From a gamma proteobacterium HTCC2207 (GTDB lineage: Bacteria > Pseudomonadota > Gammaproteobacteria > Pseudomonadales > Porticoccaceae): DNA of 64,000 bases. The notes beneath the pieces are model-generated. The model was not told where the DNA came from. It was given only the letters and a program-made list of their open reading frames with translations, and ran no database searches. The translations under genes were made by a program, and so were the position numbers. Below are positions 26,102-34,420 of the stretch, piece by piece (position 1 is the first letter of the stretch; each line of letters starts with the position of its first letter). The stretch spans positions 278,996-342,995 of the forward strand of contig CH672399.1 in assembly GCA_000153445.1 (NCBI GenBank), given 5' to 3'.

Positions 26102-26737
26102 ATGCCAAAAACTAAAATAACATTATTTTCTGTGCTAATCGCAGTGATTTTCATCAGCGGCTGCAGCTCTACGGCGCAGGTACAGATCGACTCACAATTT
26201 CCCACTGTGGTGTCAAAACCCAAACCAGTTAAAGCGGCAATTGTCTTCACTGAAGACTTTAAACGCTATATCGCTAGTCCCAACAGTAAAACCAGCATCG
26301 ATCTGGGCAGCGCCCAGACCGAGCTGCTAAGCAATGCCTTTGCAGGTCTTTTTAACGAAATAGAATTTGTTTCAGCAGTATCAGATGTAACCTTTGAAAA
26401 CGCGTTGGTAATTACCCCATCGGTGCAGGAAGTACAGGTTTCCACCCCCTCAGACACCTACCTTAATGTTTACGAAGTGTGGATTAAATACAGTCTCGAC
26501 ATTGAAACAGTCAGCGGTGATCAGGTAGACAGCTGGTTTATGCCCGCCTACGGCAAAACACCCGATTCCTTTATGCTGTCCAAAACAAACGCGATCGAAG
26601 AAGCCGCCATAATCGCCTTGCGGGACGCAGGCGCCAAGCTACTGCTAGATTTTTATCGTATACCCAGTATTTACAACTGGTTAGTCACAGAGCAGATATC
26701 GGAAAACAACAGGAACAGGAGCAGCCTTAGTGAATAA
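26102..26737 (+). CDS. Predicted lipoprotein of unknown function (envelope operon)
   Basis: 211 residues with a clear lipoprotein signal ending FISGC (Cys21). The mature part has strand-rich segments (KAAIVFTEDFKRYI, EVQVSTPSDTYLNVYEVWIKYSLDIET) followed by a helix (AIEEAAIIALRDAGAKLLLDF), a pattern shared by several outer-membrane assembly-type lipoproteins that oligomerise, but I cannot assign a family. It begins 12 bases after the second vWA gene and overlaps the next lipoprotein gene by 8 bases, so it is part of the same transcript. Confidence 0.7.
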   Translation: MPKTKITLFSVLIAVIFISGCSSTAQVQIDSQFPTVVSKPKPVKAAIVFTEDFKRYIASPNSKTSIDLGSAQTELLSNAFAGLFNEIEFVSAVSDVTFENALVITPSVQEVQVSTPSDTYLNVYEVWIKYSLDIETVSGDQVDSWFMPAYGKTPDSFMLSKTNAIEEAAIIALRDAGAKLLLDFYRIPSIYNWLVTEQISENNRNRSSLSE

Positions 26738-27389
26738 ATTATTAGCACTCTGCGGGCTGATCCTACTGGCCGGCTGTGGCGCAACTACCACTATCGATGA
26801 GTACCGACCGAGTAATCAGGTTATGGACATTAATAGCGAACAGTCAGTGGTAATTCTCGGCCGTCGCGATGCCGGGCACTATGACACTGACCGGGAATTT
26901 ATCAATTGCGTCGCCAATAAAATGAAAGGCGCAGATATAGGTGTATTTCCCGAGCAGCAATTTGTCGATGCGATTTATCCCTGGTTTGAACCGCGCACCG
27001 CACCCAAAGGACTCAAACGATTGCGGCGACTAGTGGAAGACCCCGCCATCAAAGAACAGATTGAGAGCAATGGTATCCGCTACCTGGTGTGGTTAGACGG
27101 CTCCACTGAGACTCATGATCAGGGCGGTTCAATAAGTTGTGCCGTAGGGCCCGGTGGTGGTGGCTGTTTTGGCTTCGCCCAGTGGGAGAAAAGCTCGACC
27201 TATGAAGCCATAGTCTGGGACCTGACCAACCTTACGGAAAAAGGTCGGCTGCGCGTGGACTCCTCCGGAACCTCCTACCTGCTCGGCGTAGTCGCGCCAA
27301 TACCCCTTTTAACGCCAGTAAAAAATGATGCCTGCACCAGTCTTGGCACTCAGCTAAAACAGTTTTTCACTGTAGATCAGTCGCAATGA
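26730..27389 (+). CDS. Predicted lipoprotein of unknown function (envelope operon)
   Basis: 219 residues starting at GTG 26730, which has AGGAG nine bases upstream and overlaps the previous gene. The signal ends LLAGC (Cys16). The mature part shows QSVVILGRRDAGHYDTDREF, a Gly-rich turn AVGPGGGGCFGFA, and strands TYEAIVWDLTN and KGRLRVDSSGTSY, compatible with a small alpha/beta domain; two or three cysteines besides the lipid Cys could form a disulfide. No family recognised. It overlaps the M48 protease gene by four bases (ATGA). Confidence 0.7.
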   Translation: MNKLLALCGLILLAGCGATTTIDEYRPSNQVMDINSEQSVVILGRRDAGHYDTDREFINCVANKMKGADIGVFPEQQFVDAIYPWFEPRTAPKGLKRLRRLVEDPAIKEQIESNGIRYLVWLDGSTETHDQGGSISCAVGPGGGGCFGFAQWEKSSTYEAIVWDLTNLTEKGRLRVDSSGTSYLLGVVAPIPLLTPVKNDACTSLGTQLKQFFTVDQSQ

Positions 27390-28888
27390 AACACTATCTA
27401 GCCCTGTCATTAATCTATCTCGCATTACTTGCCCCAGGGCAGGCTATGGCAAAAGTCACAGGTGCAGAATTTTATAAAGAAGTACTTCAGGGCACCCCCC
27501 TATACGATGACCCGGCGCTGGATAGCTATATTAGAAAACTCGGCGAAGAGGTTGTGGCCCAGTCAGAAATGGCCGGTGAAAAATTTATCTTCACACTTCT
27601 CGATTCACCCGACCTCAATGCCTTCGCCACTCGCGATAACTATGTCTATGTCAATCGCGGCCTGCTCAACTATGTTAGCAATGAAGCACAGCTGGTCTCT
27701 GTATTGGCCCATGAGGTGGGTCATATCACGCGCAAACATGTTACTGGCCAAGAGGGCAAAGCCACAGGCGCGCAGATTCTCTCCACTGTAGCCGCAATAC
27801 TCTCCGGCAGTGGCGAAGTCTATGAAGCGAGTATGGCCTATGCCAACTCGCTGATCCGCGGTTACGGTCGGCGCAATGAGTTGGAGGCCGATGAAGCCGG
27901 TGCTGAATATATGGCTAAACTGGGTTATGCCCCCAGCGAAATGATCAGCATGCTGTCGATGATGAAAGATTATGAGCTGCTGCAAAAAGATCGCGCCAGA
28001 GCCAAAGGTGCCAGCAAGCAGACCTATCACGGTATTTTTTCCAGCCACCCGCGCAACGACTCCCGACTGCGTACCGTGGTTGGTAAGGCGCAGACTTTTC
28101 AGGCTGAGCAGTCTCGTGGCGACGGTGCAGCAACCTATCGCAAACTCACCGAGGGCTTAATCTGGGGAGAAAACTTTCTCGCCAAAGAGACTAAATCCCA
28201 GCGCTATTCTGATATGACACTGCGCGTGCGCTTCGACTACCCGGAGGGCTGGGCGCAGACAAATGACAGCAAGACCCGGAGTTCTATTGGTACGTCAGTC
28301 AGTGATGCAAAAGATGCCGCAGCCGATAAGTCAGATAGCACTGCGGACAGCACTTCAAACAGCACTTCAGACAATAGTGCAGCCAGCACCCTTAAAAGCG
28401 GCGATGCCAAATTGACCATGGCCCCTATCGCCCGAACCAATCAGACACCGGAAGAGTATCTCTACAATTACCTTAAAGTCTCAAAACTGGATCAGGGCAG
28501 CGCCATTACACCAGCAGGTCTAACAGGTTTTAGCGGTATCTTGCCCGGTGGCGGCGACAAACCAGACAGTCGCATTGCGGTTATTTACTACAAACTAAAT
28601 GCCTTTGTGTTTACCGGCGAAGTGAACAAGGCAGAGCAGTTCGCCGAGGCTGACAAACTCTTTGTCAAATCTATCTCCACCTTTAGACCCATTTCTCGAC
28701 GCGAAATTGAAGGCCAAAAGCCAAAGCGAATTCACTATGTCAAAGCCACTAATGCCACCACTTTTGAGAAGCTCGGCAAGGCCCTAAAATTGAGCACCTC
28801 CGAGGTTGATGACCTGCGTATAATCAACGGTCACTACCCCAGCGGCGAGCCCCAGGCCGGTGATTGGATAAAGATTTTTAAACAGTGA
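27386..28888 (+). CDS. Exported M48-family zinc metalloprotease
   Basis: 500 residues with a signal peptide (cleavage near QAMA-KV). The catalytic motif is LAHEVGH (His109, Glu110, His113) and the third zinc ligand is in NELEADEAGAEYM, the same arrangement as the periplasmic proteases BepA and LoiP. A Ser/Asp/Thr-rich linker (about 300-345) joins it to a C-terminal region ending with DDLRIINGHYPSGEPQAGDWIKI, a pattern seen at the end of other M48 proteins and reminiscent of LysM-like binding. BepA-type proteases degrade misassembled outer-membrane proteins, so a quality-control or maturation role for the operon's proteins is plausible. Coupled by ATGA to the preceding lipoprotein. Confidence 0.85.
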   Translation: MKHYLALSLIYLALLAPGQAMAKVTGAEFYKEVLQGTPLYDDPALDSYIRKLGEEVVAQSEMAGEKFIFTLLDSPDLNAFATRDNYVYVNRGLLNYVSNEAQLVSVLAHEVGHITRKHVTGQEGKATGAQILSTVAAILSGSGEVYEASMAYANSLIRGYGRRNELEADEAGAEYMAKLGYAPSEMISMLSMMKDYELLQKDRARAKGASKQTYHGIFSSHPRNDSRLRTVVGKAQTFQAEQSRGDGAATYRKLTEGLIWGENFLAKETKSQRYSDMTLRVRFDYPEGWAQTNDSKTRSSIGTSVSDAKDAAADKSDSTADSTSNSTSDNSAASTLKSGDAKLTMAPIARTNQTPEEYLYNYLKVSKLDQGSAITPAGLTGFSGILPGGGDKPDSRIAVIYYKLNAFVFTGEVNKAEQFAEADKLFVKSISTFRPISRREIEGQKPKRIHYVKATNATTFEKLGKALKLSTSEVDDLRIINGHYPSGEPQAGDWIKIFKQ

Positions 28889-28895
28889 TACGACC

Positions 28896-29642
28896 TTGAT
28901 TAAACTACCCGCAAATCGCTCTAGCAGCTTTTTTCTGCTGCTGGCTGCACTTATAGCCATCAGTACAACCGTCTATTGGCTTGCCAGAACCGCCCCCGAT
29001 GTGGATTCATCAAACGGCCTGGATGCGTTGACCAATATCGATAGCGAAGCACTGCAGCAGCATATCAACAACAAACTATTTGGCGAAGCCATAACCGAAC
29101 CTCAAGGCATGGGTGTTGAGATCGACAGCACCACAGATACATTGGCCATGCAGGCAAAATTGGCTGGATTAACCAAGAATGTGACAACTCAGAGACTGCC
29201 CACCGCCGACGAGCTGAAGACATTTTATACGCTCAATCAACAGCGCTATCGCAACCCATCAACGTTTTGGCTAGAGGTGATTAGCTTCGCCACCGCCAAA
29301 CACGGTGGTCAAGTGTTCGAGCGGGCTGAGCAAGAGCTGAAGACGGGACAACCGCCAGTGGGAGACCTAAGGGACCAATACACCGCCATCTCGACTATTG
29401 AACTTGAGACGCTTTACGGTCAGAGTTTTGTCGACAGCCTGATGGAGATCGAACAACCTATCTCAGCACTTTCGAAAACGCCACCGCTCGCCTGCTGGCA
29501 TGGACCCATCAGTTCGTCTTTGGGTGCCCATCTGGTGTGCGTCGATAAAATGATTTGGGGGGATTACCCACCCCTCGAAGAGGTGGAAAATCAATTGATC
29601 AATGACTGGCGTTTCTCAGTCAGCCGAGAAACGCCTAACTAG
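28896..29642 (+). CDS. Membrane-anchored PpiC-like (parvulin) protein
   Basis: About 248 residues. One N-terminal membrane helix (about 11-30) is followed by a SurA/PpiC-like N-domain (EALQQHINNKLFGEA, PTADELKTFYTLNQQRY) and a parvulin-type region ending CWHGPISSSLGAHLVCVDK, matching the GP-hxxxxGxHhhkV end of parvulins; the typical inner histidines are not obvious, so isomerase activity is uncertain. The frame has no ATG; TTG 28896, eight bases after the M48 stop, is the only good start. It is the last gene of the operon and converges on trpA with one base between stops. Probably a periplasmic folding helper for the other products. Confidence 0.65.
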   Translation: MIKLPANRSSSFFLLLAALIAISTTVYWLARTAPDVDSSNGLDALTNIDSEALQQHINNKLFGEAITEPQGMGVEIDSTTDTLAMQAKLAGLTKNVTTQRLPTADELKTFYTLNQQRYRNPSTFWLEVISFATAKHGGQVFERAEQELKTGQPPVGDLRDQYTAISTIELETLYGQSFVDSLMEIEQPISALSKTPPLACWHGPISSSLGAHLVCVDKMIWGDYPPLEEVENQLINDWRFSVSRETPN

Positions 29643-29643
29643 C

Positions 29644-30411
29644 TTAGGCCATCAATTCAGCAAAGAAATTACGCAGCCCAGATGCGCCGCCCTCTTCCCA
29701 GATTTTCAATGCTGCTGTGCCGACAATGGCGATATCAGCATGGCCGCGCAATACATCTATGTCCGCTTTACTGCTAATACCAAAACCCACACCCATGGGC
29801 ACATCAGTGTGTTGACGACAGCGTTCAACTAGGGCCAGAACATCGTCACCCATCTTTGTCTTCGAACCTGTGACGCCCTTGCGTGCAACCACATAGACCA
29901 GGCCGCGACTTACGGCGCCAAGTTTGGCTAAGCGCTTATCACTGGTGGTAGGCGTCATTAAAATAATCGGTTCTATACCGGCCTCTTCGGAGAGACGGTG
30001 TAACTCAGGTGATTCTTCAATGGGCAAGTCAGGCAGAATGTAGCCTACTCCACCAGCGTCTTTAACACGCTTTACAAAAGCCGCTTCACCCATTTTAAAA
30101 GCCGTATTGTAATACCCCATCATCAACACTTTAAACGGGAAACGCGCGCTGACCAGTTTCATAAATTCGAAACACTGATCCACCGTAGTGCCGGACTTTA
30201 GCGACTGTTCATTGGCGCGCACAAACAATGGGCCATCGGCGCTGGGCTCAGAGAATGGAAACTGCAGTTCCACCAGATCTACACCGGCCTCAGCCATGAT
30301 TTCCAACTCTTGAAGATTCTCCTCAAAGGAAGGATAGCCACAGACCACATGGGCCATAACCAAAATATCTTTGCTCTGCTTGCGCTCGGCAATAAAACTT
30401 TGCAGGCCCAT
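29644..30411 (-). CDS. trpA: Tryptophan synthase alpha chain
   Basis: Cleaves indole-3-glycerol phosphate to indole and glyceraldehyde 3-phosphate, feeding indole to TrpB through a tunnel. The 255-residue barrel carries LVELQFPFSEPSADGP with the catalytic Glu and, in SADG, the catalytic Asp, plus GYILPDLPIEE, RKGVTGSKT and VGFGISSKADI with the phosphate loop. It is distinct from the E. coli sequence (PFSEPS where E. coli has PFSDPL), hinting at a different TrpA branch. ATG 30411 overlaps the trpB stop by one base (TAATG), so the pair is translationally coupled. No trpC or trpF is adjacent. Confidence 0.92.
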   Translation of the reverse strand: MGLQSFIAERKQSKDILVMAHVVCGYPSFEENLQELEIMAEAGVDLVELQFPFSEPSADGPLFVRANEQSLKSGTTVDQCFEFMKLVSARFPFKVLMMGYYNTAFKMGEAAFVKRVKDAGGVGYILPDLPIEESPELHRLSEEAGIEPIILMTPTTSDKRLAKLGAVSRGLVYVVARKGVTGSKTKMGDDVLALVERCRQHTDVPMGVGFGISSKADIDVLRGHADIAIVGTAALKIWEEGGASGLRNFFAELMA

Positions 30412-31670
30412 TAGTTGTTCTCTCCGCGATACTGATCGGCTTTGCCACCGATAAATGACTTCCACTTGGCATCATCCAAGGCATCGGCAATGGTAAAGAT
30501 ATCTTTGTCGCCACGACCGGACTGGTTGATCAGGATAATCTGATCCTTGCCCATGGTCGGCGCTTCTTTAATGGCCGTCACAAAGGCGTGGGTACTTTCC
30601 AGCGCCGGAATCAATCCCTCAGTGCGCATGGTCAGTTTGAGAGCTTCTTTTACTTCTATATCGGTGGCCGCTTCAAAGCGCACTTTGCCCTGATCATGGA
30701 GGTGGGCAAAGATAGGGTTCACACCTATATAGTCGAGACCAGCTGCAACCGAATGAGTCTCATTCATGTTGCCCTCGTCGTTCTGCAGGAAGTAGGTTTT
30801 ATAACCCTGAGCAACACCAACACTGGCATCGTCATAGGCGAGGCGTGAGGAGTGCATATAGGAACCTACACCGTGGCCGCCGCCCTCAGAGCCAATCAAC
30901 TCGACATTGTCGTCATTCATAAAGCCCTGGAAGATTCCCATGGCGTTGGAGCCACCACCGACGCAGGCATAGACACGGTCCGGCAGGCGTCCGGCCTGTT
31001 TGAGCATCTGCTCGCGAGCTTCGAGACCAATAATTGACTGAAACCAGCTGACCATCTCCGGGAAAGGATGAGGTCCGCAGGCGGTGCCCAGAATATAGTG
31101 GGTATCGGCCATATTGGTGACCCAGTCGCGCATACATTCATTGACTGCATCTTTTAACGTCTTCTGACCATCTTCGACTGCAATCACCTCAGCGCCGAGA
31201 TTTTCCATCCAAAATACATTGGGTCGCTGACGTGCAACATCCACTGCACCCATATAAATTTTGCACTCAAAGCCAAATTTGGCGGCCATGGTCGCCGTGG
31301 CAAAACCATGTTGCCCGGCACCGGTTTCAGCAATCACTTTGGATTTTCCGAGACGCTGACAGAGCAACCCCTGTCCCATCACATTATTAATTTTGTGAGA
31401 TCCGGTGTGGTTGAGGTCGTCGCGCTTGACATAAATCTGCGCTCCACCCAATTTCCGAGAGAGATTTTCCAGATGGGTTATAGGTGTTGGGCGTCCGGAA
31501 TAGTTTTGCAACAGCGACACATACTCCTGCCAAAATTTTGGATCAGCCTTACACTCGCGAAAGCACTCGAGGAGCTCTTCGATAGTTGCGTGCAAAATTT
31601 CTGGCAGAAAAACACCACCGTACTCTCCGTAGTAGCCTTCACGACCCTCGGAAAAGTCAAAAATATCCAT
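30411..31670 (-). CDS. trpB: Tryptophan synthase beta chain
   Basis: PLP enzyme joining indole and serine to give tryptophan. The 419-residue protein has YGGVFLPE near the start, KRDDLNHTGSHKINN with the Schiff-base Lys, ETGAGQHG with the catalytic Glu, GGGSNAMG for the PLP phosphate and SGRGDKD at the C-terminus. It belongs to the common TrpB1 type, which normally works with TrpA, in agreement with the overlapping trpA. ATG 31670 has GAGG eight bases before it. A promoter candidate lies about 85 bases upstream. Confidence 0.95.
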   Translation of the reverse strand: MDIFDFSEGREGYYGEYGGVFLPEILHATIEELLECFRECKADPKFWQEYVSLLQNYSGRPTPITHLENLSRKLGGAQIYVKRDDLNHTGSHKINNVMGQGLLCQRLGKSKVIAETGAGQHGFATATMAAKFGFECKIYMGAVDVARQRPNVFWMENLGAEVIAVEDGQKTLKDAVNECMRDWVTNMADTHYILGTACGPHPFPEMVSWFQSIIGLEAREQMLKQAGRLPDRVYACVGGGSNAMGIFQGFMNDDNVELIGSEGGGHGVGSYMHSSRLAYDDASVGVAQGYKTYFLQNDEGNMNETHSVAAGLDYIGVNPIFAHLHDQGKVRFEAATDIEVKEALKLTMRTEGLIPALESTHAFVTAIKEAPTMGKDQIILINQSGRGDKDIFTIADALDDAKWKSFIGGKADQYRGENN

Positions 31671-31751
31671 GAAACGCCTCAATAGATCGCGGTCGAAGCA
31701 CAATTGGCAGACCGCAGTTCGAATGAATTACTCAATGATTTAAACATGTTT

Positions 31752-31781
31752 ATTAAACGTGTTAATAAGTACTGCTGTAAA
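31752..31781 (-). promoter_or_regulatory. Sigma-70 promoter candidate for trpBA
   Basis: On the minus strand TTTACA (31776-31781) and TTTAAT (31752-31757) are separated by 18 bases, five of six and four of six matches to the consensus. It gives a leader of about 75-80 bases before trpB. Found by eye only. Confidence 0.4.
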
Positions 31782-31947
31782 CAGGGACGTTAGTTTAGCC
31801 AAGTCACCGGAGTGACACAACGGTGCCATGCTTTAGAAGCACATGGATGTGTCGTTTACGTGAGTTATACGCCTGAACGACGTGACTAGTTTATTGGCGT
31901 CGGTCAGTTATTTTGGCAAGCCCATACAGGCTAGGGATCACAGCGAT

Positions 31948-31956
31948 TTATCCACA
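31948..31956 (+). promoter_or_regulatory. Consensus DnaA box
   Basis: TTATCCACA, the strongest DnaA-binding 9-mer, lies 50 bases upstream of the first NrdR box. In E. coli the nrdAB promoter is also controlled by DnaA, so a link between reductase expression and replication initiation is plausible here. A single box can occur by chance. Confidence 0.5.
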
Positions 31957-32005
31957 AGTTTTTCAATGACTTACCCCCATAAGCTGTGGCCAACCAGACC
32001 ACCAA

Positions 32006-32057
32006 ACACAACATATAGTGGATTAAGGGTTGCATGACACACCATGTAGGATAAACT
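32006..32057 (+). promoter_or_regulatory. Pair of NrdR boxes around the nrdJ promoter
   Basis: ACACAACATATAGTGG (32006-32021) matches the NrdR box consensus (ACACWATATATWGTGT) at nearly all positions; a second, weaker copy ACACACCATGTAGGAT starts 31 bases later (32037-32052). The 31-base phase is the usual spacing of NrdR box pairs. A promoter TTGCAT (32030-32035) - 16 bases - TAAACT (32052-32057) fits so that the second box occupies the spacer. NrdR represses reductase genes when dATP is high. The nrdJa start is about 160 bases downstream. Confidence 0.75.
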
Positions 32058-32217
32058 AGCGTCCATCTTCAGAAATAAGACCTGTCTAAAACAGGCGTTA
32101 AAGTGAACATGTAGGGCGAAAAGATAAGCGCAAAATCAACTGGCGCTAGGCAATAGCACGTCACCCGAGCCTAGCCATGAATGAAACGAATATATAACAA
32201 ACATAAAAGGTCAGCCA

Positions 32218-34380
32218 ATGAGCACCGCAACCAAATTAAAAACAGTGAAAGCCGTCAAAGCTGTAACGAAAACACCCGAAATTACCTTTCAGGAAGCGTC
32301 TCTGGATATCTGGGATAAGAAGTACCGCCTCAAAGATAAAGAGAACAACCCTGTAGATGCCGACCTAGATGCGACCTATGCTCGAGTTGCCAAGGCGCTG
32401 TCTGATGTTGAAGACGAAAGTCTCCGTGAAGAGTGGCAGACACGTTTTGTCTGGGCCCTAAAACACGGCGCGATCCCAGCTGGCCGCATTATCTCCAATG
32501 CCGGAGCCCAAGCCTATAAGCCCGCCACCTCGACAATCAACTGTACAGTTTCCGGAATAGTTCCCGACTCCATGGTTGGCATTCTCGAGCGCAACCTCGA
32601 AGCTGGCTTGACCCTGAAAGCAGGCTGCGGCATCGGATATGAATTCTCCACGCTGCGTCCCAAAGGCGCCTATGTGTCTGGCGCTGGTGCCTATACCTCT
32701 GGCCCGCTGTCATTTATGGATATCTACGACAAGATGTGTTTTACCGTATCGTCTGCCGGTGGCCGTCGCGGTGCTCAGATGGCGACCTTTGATGTCAGCC
32801 ACCCAGATGTATTTGATTTTGTGCGCGCCAAGCGCGAAGACGGCCGTCTGCGTCAGTTCAACCTGTCGCTGCTGATCACCGAAGAATTTATTGAAGCCGT
32901 GCGCAACGATGGCAGTTGGGACCTGACCTTCCCAATCAGCGCCAAAGAAATCGACGCTGGCCTCGACTTAAAAGGCGACAATATTGTCTGGAAGCCCTTC
33001 CCAACCACCGAGAACTATTACTGCAATGACGATGGTCTAGTGGCCTGCCGCATCTATGAGACTATCCGTGCGCAGAAACTGTGGAACGCTATTATGTCGT
33101 CCACCTACGATTATGCTGAGCCTGGCTTTATTCTGATTGATCAGGTCAACAAAAATAACAACAACTGGTTCTGCGAAGATATTCGCGCCACCAACCCCTG
33201 CGGTGAGCAGCCGCTGCCTCCCTACGGAAGCTGCCTGCTGGGCTCAGTCAACCTGACCAAGTTTGTGCGCAACCCGTTCACCAAAGATGCCTATTTTGAT
33301 TGGGAAGAATACGCCGAAGTCGTGGCTGTGTTTACCCGCATGCTCGACAATGTGGTTGAGATCAATGGCCTGCCTCTGGACAACCAGCGCAAAGAAATCG
33401 AATACAAGCGCCGCCACGGTATGGGCTTCCTTGGACTGGGTTCAACTATCACCATGCTGCAAATGAAGTATGGCGATGAGGGTTCACTGGAATTCACTGA
33501 TCGCATCGCTCGTGACATGGCTGTTGCTGGCCTGAAAGCCGGCCTCGAACTCGCCCGTGAAAAAGGTCCAGCACCGATTATGGAAGACGACTTTGAAGTC
33601 ACTGCTGCACTGCTATTTAAGCGTCCAGAGCTAGCCAAAGACGGTATCAAAGCAGGCGATAGCCTCAAAGGTAAGGTTTTACTGGGCAAGTACAGCAAGT
33701 ATATGCAGACCATAGCCACAGTTGCTCCAGAGCTAATCGAGTCAATTATTGAAGAGGGCTGTCGCTTTAGCCATCACTCATCAATTGCACCCACTGGTAC
33801 CATCTCCCTGTCACTGGCGAACAACGTTAGTAACGGTATTGAGCCAAGCTTTGCCCATCACTATGCGCGCAACGTGATCCGCGAAGGCAAGAAGTCAAAA
33901 GAGAAAGTCGATGTATTCTCCTATGAGCTGCTGGCCTACCGCACGCTGATCAATGACAAAGCTATGCCATACGCCACTAATGAAGACGAGGCACTGCCCG
34001 ATTACTTTATGAGCTCAGAGAACATTATGCCGAGAGCTCACGTGGATATTCAGGCAGCAGCACAGAAGTGGGTAGATTCTTCAATCTCCAAAACCATCAA
34101 TGTGCCAACCGATTGCGACTACGAAGACTTTAAAGATATTTACCTCTATGCCGCTGAGAAAGGCCTTAAGGGCTGTACCACTTTCCGCTTTAATCCAGAG
34201 GCGTTCCAGGGTGTCTTGGTAACGGAGAAAGATCTCGAGAACACCACCTACAGCTTTACTTTGGAAGATGGTTCCAAGGTTGAGTTTAAAGGAAATGAAG
34301 AAGTTGAGTACGATGGTGAAACTCACACCGCCGCCAACTTATTTGATGCATTGAAAGAAGGTTACTACGGTAAATTCTGA
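32218..34380 (+). CDS. nrdJ: B12-dependent (class II) ribonucleotide reductase, large subunit NrdJa
   Basis: Makes deoxyribonucleotides from ribonucleotides with adenosylcobalamin as radical source. The 720-residue protein has the reductase barrel with the N-terminal Cys in STINCTVSG, SAGGRRGAQMATF, ATNPCGEQPLPPYGSCLLG (radical Cys and Glu region), and PTGTISLSLANNVSNGIEPSF. The C-terminus stops at an EGYYGKF tail and lacks the usual Cys pair, which is carried by the following gene, the split arrangement described in Pseudomonas aeruginosa (NrdJa/NrdJb). ATG 32218 is preceded by AAAAGGT. Two NrdR boxes lie upstream. No oxygen is needed for this class, which suits variable oxygen. Confidence 0.92.
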   Translation: MSTATKLKTVKAVKAVTKTPEITFQEASLDIWDKKYRLKDKENNPVDADLDATYARVAKALSDVEDESLREEWQTRFVWALKHGAIPAGRIISNAGAQAYKPATSTINCTVSGIVPDSMVGILERNLEAGLTLKAGCGIGYEFSTLRPKGAYVSGAGAYTSGPLSFMDIYDKMCFTVSSAGGRRGAQMATFDVSHPDVFDFVRAKREDGRLRQFNLSLLITEEFIEAVRNDGSWDLTFPISAKEIDAGLDLKGDNIVWKPFPTTENYYCNDDGLVACRIYETIRAQKLWNAIMSSTYDYAEPGFILIDQVNKNNNNWFCEDIRATNPCGEQPLPPYGSCLLGSVNLTKFVRNPFTKDAYFDWEEYAEVVAVFTRMLDNVVEINGLPLDNQRKEIEYKRRHGMGFLGLGSTITMLQMKYGDEGSLEFTDRIARDMAVAGLKAGLELAREKGPAPIMEDDFEVTAALLFKRPELAKDGIKAGDSLKGKVLLGKYSKYMQTIATVAPELIESIIEEGCRFSHHSSIAPTGTISLSLANNVSNGIEPSFAHHYARNVIREGKKSKEKVDVFSYELLAYRTLINDKAMPYATNEDEALPDYFMSSENIMPRAHVDIQAAAQKWVDSSISKTINVPTDCDYEDFKDIYLYAAEKGLKGCTTFRFNPEAFQGVLVTEKDLENTTYSFTLEDGSKVEFKGNEEVEYDGETHTAANLFDALKEGYYGKF

Positions 34381-34420
34381 TCAACCTAACCTAATTCCGT
34401 AGAATCCTGAGAGGACTAAC

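Larger units (their letters stand above)
31671..32217. promoter_or_regulatory. Divergent trpB / nrdJ control region
   Basis: A 547-base gap holding the start regions of two divergent units. Elements I can point to are listed separately: a trp promoter, a DnaA box and two NrdR boxes with an nrdJ promoter. The part 31800-31920 has several short dyads, for example GTCAC-cgga-GTGAC at 31803-31816, and ACTAGTTTATT at about 31885, which resembles half of a TrpR operator. I see no B12-box-like sequence, and no convincing Trp-rich leader peptide for attenuation. Confidence 0.4.

Noticed and set aside
31671..32020. Trp attenuator leader or TrpR operator
   Set aside because: A short minus-strand frame with two Trp codons lacks a ribosome site and lies far upstream; the ACTAGT segment is only half an operator.
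32058..32217. Cobalamin riboswitch before nrdJa
   Set aside because: No B12-box or typical folded region seen; only a short CCTGT/ACAGG hairpin.
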